Part shown: positions 24,277 through 36,177 of the stretch, one piece after another
How the letters are laid out: each line of letters opens with the position of its first letter
Numbering within the stretch: position 1 is the stretch's first letter
Source of the DNA: Phoronis australis
Taxonomy: Eukaryota; Phoronida; Phoronidae
Direction: 5' to 3'
Assembly (NCBI GenBank): GCA_002633005.1
Contig: NMRA01000181.1
Location: forward strand, 566,959-630,958
DNA length: 64,000 nucleotides
Translations under genes and position numbers: made by a program
The notes under the pieces: model-generated
What the model saw: only the letters and a program-made list of their open reading frames with translations
The model's database searches: none
What the model was told of the DNA's origin: nothing

Positions 24277-24395
24277 CATGGGCCGCGCACCATAGGGGGC
24301 TGGTGGGGGGCTATAGCCCACGTTTTCGTTCAGTGGACGGTGCACCAGAGGGGAGTGGGGGGCTGTAGCCCCACTGACTCAGTGCTGCGCCCATG
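24277..24395 (+). mobile_element. GGGC-GCGCACCATAG element, dimer
   Basis: 119 bp. It starts CATGGGCCGCGCACCATAGG and ends CAGTGCTGCGCCCATG, giving inverted CATGGGC-GC ends. Two units are present (second at about 24330 with GGTGCACCAGAGGGGAGTGG), each with a G-run, CTRTAG, C-run core. Confidence 0.7.
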
Positions 24396-25326
24396 ATTAC
24401 CTAAATCTACTTTTCGCTTTTCGAAAATAAATCTGAATTTCATTTCGATTTCCCCAAGAACACTATTTATTTGTAACTTTCACCACGTGGTGGGAAATGA
24501 ACAGACCGTGAGAATTTGAATAACTTTTGATGGAACAACTAAAAATTGCATTTTCGACTGTACTGCGTCATAGAATAAAAGCGGCGGAATGAGAAGAGAA
24601 TTATGCAAAAGAAACATGATATCATGTTGAATTCAAGAGTGTTATCCTTGAATGGTTCACCATCAGCTCAGAGTGTAACAGCCAAGAGTTCTGACGTAGG
24701 CTCGGAGAATGGCATTCCACTCCTGAACAAGAATGTGCTTAAGTCGTTGATAGTGGCACACATTTTTCGGGCTGTGACCTGTTGATATGTAACTTTTGGT
24801 CTCCATGTTCGCACATCATTCTTCACATCACCCGTCACTCAGTGCTGTAGTTTCACAATTTCTGATCGTACTTTGGTTCACCCCGAAAGTTTGTGTAACC
24901 TAATGCGGCGTTTATCCTAAAATTTCAACTGACTTTAAATACATTGTAAATCTTGTCCTTACCACGAAACCAAGGGCTTCTCTGCACGCTGAACAACAGT
25001 TCATTGAGCCAACCGTGTTTAATGTCAATTACCTGGGCAATTCGGTTGATCATAACTTCTTATAAAAATTTATATCAAACATTTTATAGGAGTTCGTATG
25101 AGTGGTATGATATAACATAAGAATTCATATTCATCGTTGATAATTTTTTACGCAAGTTTCACCATCACTTGGGATAATTTATGATGATTTCTTTTCACTG
25201 ATAAATCATAAATGGTTAAAATGACGTTTTCCCCGAATGATGCAATGAATGATAATTATATCATCAGCTTGGCGAGCATTTATCACCAGTCTGATGGGCA
25301 TTCATATCAACCAAACTGGGAATGTA

Positions 25327-25485
25327 CAGGGGCGGATCCAGGATTTTGAATTAAGGGGGCCCAGGGCATAGTACTAGCTAGGATTTTGCCCGTCAGACAT
25401 TCGCACCCCCGAACTGCCAAATGGAATCTGGGACAGTTTTAGGGGGGCGGCATGGCCCCCTTCCCCCCCCCCAAATCCGCCAGTG
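25327..25485 (+). mobile_element. CAGGGGCGGATCCAGG element (MITE), copy 1
   Basis: 159 bp. It starts CAGGGGCGGATCCAGGATTT and ends AAATCCGCCAGTG, so the ends are inverted (CAG-GGCGGAT). The interior has CAGACATTCGCACCCCCGAA and AATGGAATCTGGGA, shared with copies at 26482-26645 (inverted) and 54647-54801. The terminal motif resembles hAT-type non-autonomous elements. No intact target-site duplication was found. Confidence 0.8.
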
Positions 25486-26481
25486 GCGTAGGGCCTACTC
25501 AAAACCAGTTTCAACACTGCCACCTTTGGCCCCTGGTGGTACTAATTAAATCACCAGACACAGCATGTGGTGGGTACGTGCTGTGAGTGGTGAATTGACA
25601 TTTTTTCATCTTAAAATAATTAATAGACAATACGTGCACCTGAACTGACATTGGTGGAAATTTAGACCTCTATAGTAGGGTTTCTAATTTTATTCGAGTA
25701 AATCAATTTCTAAAACTGCACGTTTGGTGTTTGACCTTAACTTTTTTGATTAGTTGCAATTTCAAGATAAGTCAACTAAAGTTGTACCATTCTGTTAGCA
25801 AAAAATTGGTCTGTCTCCTTGTAGGGAGACCAAAGTTTGTAGAATTATTTTTTTATTACAAAAAATATCTATTTTGATTTGCCAATGTACACGGTAGTAT
25901 AATTATTACTGTACAGTGTTTGATACTTGACAATTTAAACTTTTTGTAGATAGTAATCAGCCATTAATCAATGGAAGCGTTCGTCCTACGGCATTTTATG
26001 ACCATGTTATTGCTGTATATTTTATTATTTAATAAAACTGAAAAAATATTTAATATCCATAGCCTAATACAGGATAAACTTGGTCTTTATTATTTTGCAC
26101 TTGTAAACTAACAAATGTATTCCGCGAAGAGGTTTCGAGTAGTCTTGAGTCACTCTGTTTCAGCAGATAGGTGAGTTATGTACACAAATAACCATGCTCT
26201 GGGCATTTACGTTGGGGGCCCCTCAATATTTGAATGCGACCACGAAAATCCACAAAAATAGGAAATAGTTTGTTACGAGATTTACAATTCCGATAGTACA
26301 TGCACTAACTGTATAAGGAATTCGAACTTTGATTATTTGATTATACTCGAGATGGAAGTCATGTTTTTGGCGATACCAGACTTCATGACGAAATAAATAT
26401 AACTAAAATCAGGAAACGGGGGCGGATGATTTTGAACCAATAATATTTTGATTACAGTCTGAAAAAACGCAGTTAGAAAAC

Positions 26482-26645
26482 CACTGGCGGATTTAGAGGG
26501 GGGCCAAGAGGGCCAGCCCACCCCCCCCCCCCTAAAATTCTCCCAGATTCCATTTGGCAGTTGGGGGGTGCGAATGTTTGACGGGCAAAATCCTGGCTAA
26601 TACTCTGCCCAGCCCTCCCAACTCAAAATCCTGGATCCGCCCCTG
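26482..26645 (-). mobile_element. CAGGGGCGGATCCAGG element (MITE), copy 2
   Basis: 164 bp, reverse orientation, about 1 kb from copy 1. Read on the minus strand it starts CAGGGGCGGATCCAGGATTT and ends AAATCCGCCAGTG. A C-run of about 14 lies near the middle. The two copies could pair as a long inverted repeat. Confidence 0.8.
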
Positions 26646-27100
26646 AAAAGCCATGCAGCGCCATTTTTGAAAACCCCAATTTTGGTTCGTGTTTTTATAT
26701 GTAACCCTTTGTTCTCCACCAGTCAGCATATCGATTTACCATGGACGAAATGAGAAGATTCACCGCCACAAACTTGATTTATTTGAATTCTCAACTTGGG
26801 CTTGACCCACTAAGTGCTGTTTGGGACTAGAAACGGATCTGGGCAATTTGCGATTGAAACCATCATTTTGTTCGTCTGTGACCGAGTGTCAAAGTTTGTG
26901 CGAGGTAACATGTGGTTGAAGTTCAGGTTGCCTGGCGTGTCCCTTGACCTTAGCAAAAGGGCTGATCGAAATCGCAGATTCTTCCTGTTTATACGCGGGC
27001 CGCCTTCTACGCTCGGCAGTTGGCAGATGATTGTTTAAAAAGATTGAGTTTTTACGCTCCATTCATAAGGCTTGACGACTACCTACGTGACATCTTGGAA

Positions 27101-27108
27101 TAAATATA
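27101..27108 (+). promoter_or_regulatory. TATA-like box upstream of the signal-peptide exon
   Basis: TAAATATA lies 35-42 bases before the ATG at 27143. If used, transcription would start about 10-15 bases before the ATG, giving a very short leader. Weak evidence, position only. Confidence 0.25.
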
Positions 27109-27142
27109 CAAGAGGCAGGCCTTAGGTGCTAATGCTATCAGG

Positions 27143-27181
27143 ATGTGGCAGAGATGTCTGCTCGTTCTCTCAACAGTCCTG
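27143..27181 (+). CDS. Exon 1: signal peptide start
   Basis: ATG then WQRCLLVLSTVL, 13 codons, followed by a perfect GTAAGT donor in phase 0. Joined to exon 2 it gives a short n-region with Arg, a hydrophobic core (CLLVLSTVLIA) and a plausible cleavage site near ADS. The upstream ATG at 27132 runs into a stop in its frame. The 12.2-kb distance to exon 2 is the main doubt. Confidence 0.6.
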
Positions 27182-30100
27182 GTAAGTACCTAGCATTTAT
27201 TTATCGCATTTATATTTTTATGTTACATATTTTTGCGAAATTTCAAAAATTCATGAAATATTTTCATTATTTTTAATCTTTCAAACTAATTTAACTTAAC
27301 TAATATTTGATACAGGTTTTACAACAAAAAAGACACTTGACGCATATATAAAATGCCTATAGCATGGTTTTTAATTTTTGAATTAATGTTACGATCACAA
27401 TGAAGGCTTAACCATAGTCAATGGTTTAGTCGGTCGCGCCCATAGAAATCAGTACAGCGATTCTTTGTCTGACACACATGGTTCATAGTAACACTTAATG
27501 TTAAATTAGTAAGTTTCGACGTGCTTCGAAATTTCATCAGGTTTACAGTTGGCCTACAAGTAGGTATATGGATTTATGAGGTCGCGAAAGGGGGAGGGGG
27601 CGGGCGCCCACTGTGTCGCCGTTTTTTCTACAAGTTATAAATTTCTTGATTAATGACGGAAACTAACCGACTGGAGAGGTTAGAAGTGCCATATTTTAGA
27701 AACCATTTGGCCCTGAAACACACGCTGCGTAATTTTTAACAGTAAATAAATGTAGATGTAAGCCTGAAATCATTGAAGGAAACGAACATCGTTCAAATGC
27801 ACATGTGCGTGCATGCACGCGGACTTGCGCTATAGAGTTGCATGTGCAGGCGCATGAATATGTAAATTTTTGTACATACTTTGGTGTGTGGACCAACGAT
27901 ATAAATTATATCAATATATGTTATTGCAAGAGCTTGCCAACGGCCAACAGGTGTCATTTTTTCAATAGTGAGGTCACAGTTTCTCCTCATGCTTTCTCGC
28001 CTGTGAAGAGGAATAAACGACTGGAAAAGACATCAAATTCCTTGCATTTTGTGGCCTGAAATGACTTCTCTTCCGGGCTTGCAATAGTAGCACATAGAGG
28101 CGTAGGCCTGTGGCTTTTGTTATAAATTGGGCGAGATATGTTTACAGTTTACAAAATGTTGACATGGCAACAGAATGTCGTAAATAGATCAAAGCCCACT
28201 TTTCCATTGGCGAAATTTAGGTTTTCGGTGCGCGCATGTTTAAAGTAAGATATTTGACACTGTCTAACTTCCCCTGGCGTCGTGACACACCGTTTTCCTC
28301 TGGTGGGCACGATTTGAAGTCTAATGTATAGGAACACTTAGAAACCACAAAACTGCTACAAATGTAGGCATAGACATAGGAGGTCCATCAACCGACGTAT
28401 ACGAGGTGCTCTTGAAATTCCTTCATCAGAGATACATAAACGTAACTGTGCAGGGGTTCACGCTCGGTAAATCCCCGTCTAGACCCGTGCATCTGACTGG
28501 TTGTATCCCAGTTTCTTCCTCCCTTTCAGCTGTTGTATAAAAACAACAAACTCGTAACTAAGTTGACCTTAAAAAGCAGTCTCAGTTTTTCACCAAAATG
28601 TCATTTTATTTCGGTAGCTACAAAGAACACCTAGAATGCTTGCAATTCAAAAGAATCTCATGAAAACATCGAACTTATCAGCACTTACAAAAATTACCAG
28701 CCCAGATCAAAGGTGATTGGAGGATTGAGTGGAAATTCACTTGCCAGCTCTTGTATGACAATGGTCCCACCAGGGCTGCGTTAGTTCCATTGAAGTGTTT
28801 TGCTGTCGAAGCGAGATCATACAAGTCTTGCCTAGAAATTATTATGCATTATAAACGAAGCACGTGACCGGGCATGCGTTCCGTAAAGGCGAGACCTCGC
28901 GAAAACGCGAGAACTCTCTAGACTTCGCGAAATATCGCCATGTATTGCAAGCAACTAACTTCCTTAGCGAAATAGGCCCTACGTGCGTTTGCGAAACTTA
29001 ATCGAAACTAGCTTTACTAGGAATTGTTTTGCGAGTATGAAATGCGATTCAGTAGAATTCAGGAAAGCATTCCGTGGACCAAGTTTCTTGTGAGATTAGT
29101 GAGGTCAAGCAAGACCACTCAAAATCACACGAATGAATTTTTCACGAACATGGTCGACCTTGACCTTACAAGCGTAACCTGGCGAATTTAAGGCCACTGA
29201 AGTGATTGGTCGGTTGGAATGTTGAATTATGGGATATAATTCATAAATTACTGGATGTTGAAACTAGTATTATCGTGACAGGGAAACTTTTAAGGCCGGT
29301 TTGACAGACTGAATTTTCTGAGATATGCTGTGATTCAACATGTTTAAGTCTTCAAGAACAGTCGTGATTGAATACAAATGAATTGAAGTATACGAGAATC
29401 CTCGTAGCAATGTGCTCGTTTTCCACCGGCAATAATAGAATTTCGCACTGGATTTCTTCAGTTTTTGCATGCAGCATGGCATAAATCAAGAAACACGCCC
29501 TTTGGAATTAGTCACCTCGAAACAATTGCTCCGTATCAGGGAAACGGAAGTAAATAATCATTGTTTGTACGTGTGCCTTCGAATATTGACTATCAGATTT
29601 TATTTTTGAATTTTGGAGTAACATTGAATCTTCAAATTTGATTTAATATTTAATTTCAAAAGGAAAATTTAACTGAACACCTGCTCGTGGATCTTCTCGG
29701 CAAATTACTAAATCTACTTTTCGCACGAAGACAACTTCCTTGCCAACAAAGTAATCGAACAAATGAAGCAAGTCATGGAGTTCAAAATGCAGATAACTCC
29801 GTTCATAATACAGACTTCACCAATGTTCAAGCTAACGGTTCCGAAAATAGATCCATCGGCTAAGCAAGACGAGTGTCTATCCCTCCCGGGCAGGCGTAGT
29901 TCTTGCAACAGCAGATGAACAAAGAAACTAGGTACTGATTAAATGAATAACACTAGGAGGTGAATGACAATCAGATTTTTACTTAAACTGGAAATGACGC
30001 CATCATTTTGGTTCACAAACTGGTCGAAATCTGTCAAATTGAAAGATCTGCGACAAGCGTTAAAAATGGAAATCATATCAAAATGGCATACAAGTCAATT

Positions 30101-33100
30101 TACCTTTGAAAACATTATTTTAGTTTAAAAAGCGATTTTTGCCTACCTAAAGTCGTGTGTATCGAAATGCGGGAAACCGAGGGTTCGTGAACGCGCGCAC
30201 GCGATGGGTGGGTGACTGGCCATTACTTTCAAGAGATTACAGTAATTTCTTACTACATAAAACTAAGGAATATTGAATGACGAAAGTAAACCCAGAAACT
30301 GCGGGATCATTACTGTATTTAGGTCATGACAGCATGTACTAAAAACCTCCAATAAATTTCTTCTCATGAATGCGCACGCATCAATTTTCGTTTGTTGTGA
30401 CTCGTTGTCATGCCATAATAAACACTCTAGGTTGCCTTCGCGCAGTGCGGTGAGCCATCGTCTGCTAACCAGGTGAGCAAATAAGAAGCATGCGAATTTG
30501 AAAAAAACCCAACGCCCTCGTATAATTGTGGTCACCGTTTTAATTTATTCGAAACACCAAGATACACCGGGAGCGTGTGTTCACAACTGCTTGACACATG
30601 TAAACCACAAGAAACCAAATACAAAAAGCTTGTAAAACAGTCGACAATTCCATGCGTCGCTGTAGCATTCCAGCGCGTGTCGGCTACACGGTGGAATGAG
30701 TTTCGTGTTGTGCAATTATCAGCACCGGCGGTTTGTAATTTGCAGTTTTGCTGTTATTTTTAAACAAACATAAATAAGTGTCGTGTGTTCAATCAATTCT
30801 GCATATCCAAAAACACAAATAAATAATTAAACTTGCATTTCTTCTTGCTTCGCTGGTTAAACCAAAAAATCGAACGAGGCTTTTTCTCTCATGAAATCGG
30901 CCTCAATCATAATATTCCTCTCTTTTATAAGATTCCATTTCCGCAACCGAGTCAAAGTGAATGCGTGTACAAATGCGTCATTTTCGAAATTGTAATTTTA
31001 AAGTTGACCAACCCCAGTAAACTCTGAAGGGTTTTTTTGAACCGCTGATAGTTTCGATGTTCTTGTTGCATGGGCGGCGCACAGCACGGAATAGGCCTAC
31101 TAGACTCGTTCAACTAATTCACCTGGAAAATTGGAAAGAGATTCGTTTCCTATTGTTTTAGTTGAAATGGATAGACTGAACTTCAACGAGAGCCAATTTA
31201 ATATTTTCTATCTTTCAGATCACCTCTTTTCGATCTAAGCAAAATTACATGTAGAATTTGCGAAAGTTGAGGGTAATGTAATAGCTAAAGAGCCCAGACT
31301 TTCTATAGCCTGAGGCATCACCGGAAAGCCTTAATCCGGCATTGACTGCGTGGTTCGATAGATATCGGTCGACATGCATTGTCAAGAACGCTGTCGATGG
31401 GGGACTGTGATCTCGTCCTCGCACTCCGGTGTTAGCGTGCTTTATATGCTTTGTATGTCCTGCCTTTAACAGACACACAGACGAAGCATTTTGTGCAATT
31501 GTGATAGACAGTTCACCCTTGCAACATGTTCTCAGAATAATTTAAATTGATCGCTTAGGATGCTGCGGCCTGTATTAGTTTCCCCGAATGTTTTTCTGAT
31601 CTACTTTACTAAAGAAGTTTGACGGCTGATAAACTTAACAATACTTCGTTTACATTGCAAGTTCTTTCTCTGAGTAATTTACCACGGGCGTGGTAATTTA
31701 TGAATTACAATAATACAAAACAAAAAACATTTCTACATATTCGTTTATGTAAAGAGTACTGTATGTTTCTGTAATTCCAAACCTGTCTTCAAACGCTCAT
31801 CTAAAAAGTACAAAGGGCACAATAGAGGTTTATCGTTTACTGCCTTATCGCTGAAACAAAAACACACCGATTTAAGTCGGAAGTCGACGATAGGTTTATA
31901 ATTAATGATTAATGAAGTTAATATAGCCTGCTGTGTTCTTTTATAAAGTTGTCGCACAAAACACGCAAAATCGGTGGTTTTACGGACATCTACTTTTTCA
32001 GTAGGAACTCTGGTAGTTAGAATATCACGTTATATCAGGTGTAGAAATATGATTAGACTTTCCTCAGTGTCTAATAACTAAAAATACAACCAATTTTATA
32101 AGTTAGCAACTTCCGAACCGATAACTGAAAAAGGCAAATCTGGGGAAAACATTGTTCGTGTTTAGTAACTCAAACTGTTATTCGAAATTAAAACGCATCA
32201 GCCTGAGGCCACAAAACGAATTTAAGGGCCAGGGATCTAATCTCTACGCCTAACTCAACTCAAAAATTGATTGACCAATTGCAGGGCACGCTTCGAGCAA
32301 TCTTACAAACTTGTACTCGAATTATGCAGCGTGATAGGTTATTAGGTTTCGAGTGAAATGCGAGTCCATAAGTTTAAGCCCGATTAAAGTGTGCAATTTT
32401 TTGCGAGTTCCTCCAGGGCATCCCAGACGTATTTCAAGCTAACATTTGAGTTAACTGCAAAACCTGGCATACAATATGTAACTTAGGAGACTGGTTGTCT
32501 CGCGACACGATACAAAAACGACAAATTAACTGAAAGCACAACAGACCTGATACTGACATTTCCACCAATTGTGTCGAGGTGCAGTGCCCTCGTATCATGT
32601 TTTGACACCTATTATTCCCACCATCCTTAACCAAACAGTCGATTATTAGTACATGTAACATTGAATATTACATTCACGAATTCTATTTCCCCCAAACGAC
32701 AACACAACGTTAACCGAATTTCCTTGTAGGACTTTATTGGTGCCACGGAACTGAGCGTAACGTCAAATAGTCGTAATGACAAGCAACAGCAAATATACCT
32801 GATATCCCCGAAAGAGCTGATCTCTTCCTGAAAAGACCCCCTTCCACAGATATGTGGGCTCTTTCTGCATCTTTTTACATGTCTGACACATGTGGAAAGT
32901 AAGGGCAAGATGTGAATATTCTCTCATAAAAGAATCGCTAAATTATTTCTAGTCGAACACTTGTTAACGGACTTGTCTCAATATCACCTAGCATCGGCGT
33001 AAGGAGGTTTGCTTTACTTTGAGGTGAAACATATGTGAGCGTAACTAGAACCCTCCACCTTCTGGTCCACTCCAGTTTCACCACCGCCCAGTTTAATTTC

Positions 33101-35317
33101 GTCTTGAGGTCGACACAAGTTTTCTCCATATCTGAAAGGGGGTCCCTTAACACGAAAGGCATGCTCCCCAAATGCTCTGATACAAAATGCCATATCATTT
33201 GAAAAATGGAAAAGAGTGACAATTGATTCCACCAAAGGGTCACCCTCTCACAATTAATGCGTCATAGGTTGTACGATTTCACAAAAACAGGAGAAGAGAA
33301 GGGATTCCATCATTGGGACCCCTCCGCGGGTGGCCCCTAAAGAAAAAAATTATGAATAAGGAAAATGGGAACACGTATGTCATCAGCGGACTCCTTTTCG
33401 AGAACTGGGATTTATGATTTATATTTATAACAATTGTTAAGAATTCCATAAAAACCGAAAAAAGAGCGACAGATGGCTCCATTATCCTTTGCCAAAGAAG
33501 GTCCCTGGAAAAATACATCTTTGCTTTTCCTAAAAGCTGTCTTTTTAATTTAAACATGTCAATCAATTTGCTCTGGAAAATCTGCACTTTTAAAAACTTG
33601 GGACCTCCTTACAAATGAAGGCAAATCCAGCACTGGCAGTTGGCAAATGTTTTCTAAAATTTTCTCTTTTCTACACGATACCGGGCACCTTCTCAGTTCC
33701 ATCTGCTCTCGCCCTACGCCTTAACCAGATGGCTCTGTATGACTGAACGTCAAAACATGTTTAAATTATTTATGCAGCTTAGCTCCAAGGCTACCAACGC
33801 CTATGGCACACGCCGCAAAGCTTCACTCTAACGCATGAAAATTATTTTGGAAGATACATATTTTCCCGCCACCCACTTCCTGAATGCCGAGTCCCTGTTT
33901 AGTTGGGCACACGCCCCAGCCATTTCCCCTGCTTCCAAGTTGCCGACAAAATCGGAAACTTTCCTCTTATAATAATGATTGAATGAGTGCATTGTGGGCG
34001 GCAATCCGAGATTCCAAAGATCCACTACTTTTGCGACCACACAGGGACTCTGTTTAGATGCAACGACAGTTCGAGAAAAAAATCATTTCAGAATCTCGGA
34101 AATCTCGTGTGATTTGTTCAATGTTATGATGCAGGGTCGTGCTGCAAAGCACTTCAACAAGTGCCACCTAACGTCTTCAGTGACCGTCACTCATCCGTCC
34201 TTCAGTTGGTTGACTCGAAAACACTGTCACCTTCGATTATTTATAAACCCGTTCGCCAATTGTGAGCTATCCATTCCAATTTGCTCAACTCTTCAGCTCA
34301 AATCCTCCTCTATCCTGCGGTCATAAATACTGCTGAAAAGTAAAAAGCATATAGTTGAGTAAAAAATGCGAAGAAAATTTTGAATAGTGTGTTCGGTTTA
34401 ATTATATTCACATTACTGTAGTCTTAAACTATACGTACGGTGATTTTACACCCCTTTTTGACGCACACGTGCAGCGCACAGGTGTTGACCACATCCATTG
34501 AATGTAAATTGACCCGAGATCCCACCTAATTAGCAAGGTGGATCTGTACATTGAGGTGTGTTCATATGTGCGTGTGTGTGTTCGCGTCAATACTTCATTT
34601 TGACTTCCCTAGTAATTAACATTATCATGTTCATTAACTCATAACTCACCAGAATTAGTGCTAACCTACAGAATTTTCCGGTACGCTGCTCAGTGATTTA
34701 ACCAATATAACCCCATGAAACGAAAAGCAGTAGCTTGGTTAAAGTTTAGTAACACGATCCTTGTGGTTGATTACATTGTCATTTCCTTCCCCTCCTAATG
34801 GCATTTTGTAATACACTGAGGTTATTCTTTCTGCAAACGTAATACATATTAAAGCAGAATCTCTCGTAAGAGCATAGCGCAAAACACCAAACAACAATCG
34901 TACCTTTTTCAAACTTAATTTTGAGAGTTGAAATACGTTTTTAAATCAAGGTAATTGGATTTTAATGAACTCTGACTTCAGAAAGATTCCGCGTTTTGCA
35001 AAACGGGCGTTCAACGAATTCTCGCGACAAAATTCTATGCGGAGTGCACTTCCGGTACTTTCTCGATGTGAAGAAAAACAAACTTTCCTTTCCTGGACCA
35101 TTTTAACATAAAATACAAACCCGGTAATTAAAGTTGTTTTGATAAAGTTTTTACCCTCAAAAACAGTGTGACAGCGGTTACTGATTTTCGGAACTTTAAG
35201 AACAGACAACAATCGCGGTTATTTTCTAAGAAGGAAAACTGTTTCAATGTCAACCTACTTGTAGATGTGGCGTCTGCGGCCAACCCTAAACATCGCCCAT
35301 ATGTAAGCAAACACCAC

Positions 35318-35352
<35 letters not shown>

Positions 35353-36133
35353 GCTCTCTCTCCCTCTCTCCTCCCTCCCTCCTTTCCCGTCTCTCTCTCT
35401 CTCTCCCTCAATAAACGCAACGTTGGCTCGAGTGACTGGTGTTTCTGAGGACATACATCAAAACTTTATGAGATTAGCACGGGATGCAGCATACCACGTG
35501 ACTGCTAACAACTCTGTCAATAGTGAATTTAAAGAGATGTGGCCATAACAACCAACAATTAATTTAAAGAGGGAGAAATATAGTTTCCACTACTTAAGTA
35601 AATATTCCCATTAAGACGCCAGAATTTTGCTCGAAAATCAACCTCAACAAGTATTCTAAGAGAAGCCATTTCGTTTTTGGGTGCATACAATTAACGTTGT
35701 ATAATGACCTTCATTCCAGCTCATATATTCAAAACAGGCTATATCGACTGTGAAAGCATGTATATTCTGAAAGAAAAAATAAGAGATTACAAAAAATATG
35801 TTTTATATTTATGTGTCATAATTATTATTGCGTTACCACCTTTTTAAGTCAAAAGTTTATTTTTAAGACATTTAGAGCAAAATAACCCCTTAGTCAATAG
35901 CAATTAAACTTTTCATTAAATGAGAACTTTTCAAATTACCTCAGCACGCTGTTAGGAATTTTCGAATACTCATATAGGTTTGTATCTATACTAAATTAAC
36001 TCGCAAAACGTAAGATAAGATATTTTTTTTGGTAAAAATAGCAGTCGTATTCTTCTGTAATACAGTACGCAAAAACTANTGTATGTATGTATGTATGTAT
36101 GTATGTATGTATGTATGTATGTATGTATGTATG

Positions 36134-36177
<44 letters not shown>

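Larger units (their letters stand above)
15131..27142. other. Intergenic region between TOP1 and the VWA/TSP1 gene
   Basis: About 12 kb with no coding region I can support. Open frames (for example 20666-21094 plus, 142 codons) show no family motif, no domain and no splice-linked neighbours. Content that can be named is repeats, listed separately. A small hairpin (CACTCG / CGAGTG) lies near 18550. An unannotated non-coding RNA or a fast-evolving gene cannot be excluded. Confidence 0.6.

Noticed and set aside
34518-34546. Short hairpin AGATCCCACCT / AGGTGGATCT
   Set aside because: A 10-bp stem is expected now and then in this much sequence; no flanking evidence of function.
35168-35548. 126-codon frame with Leu-Ser repeats
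   Set aside because: Translation of the CT microsatellite; flanks show no domain.
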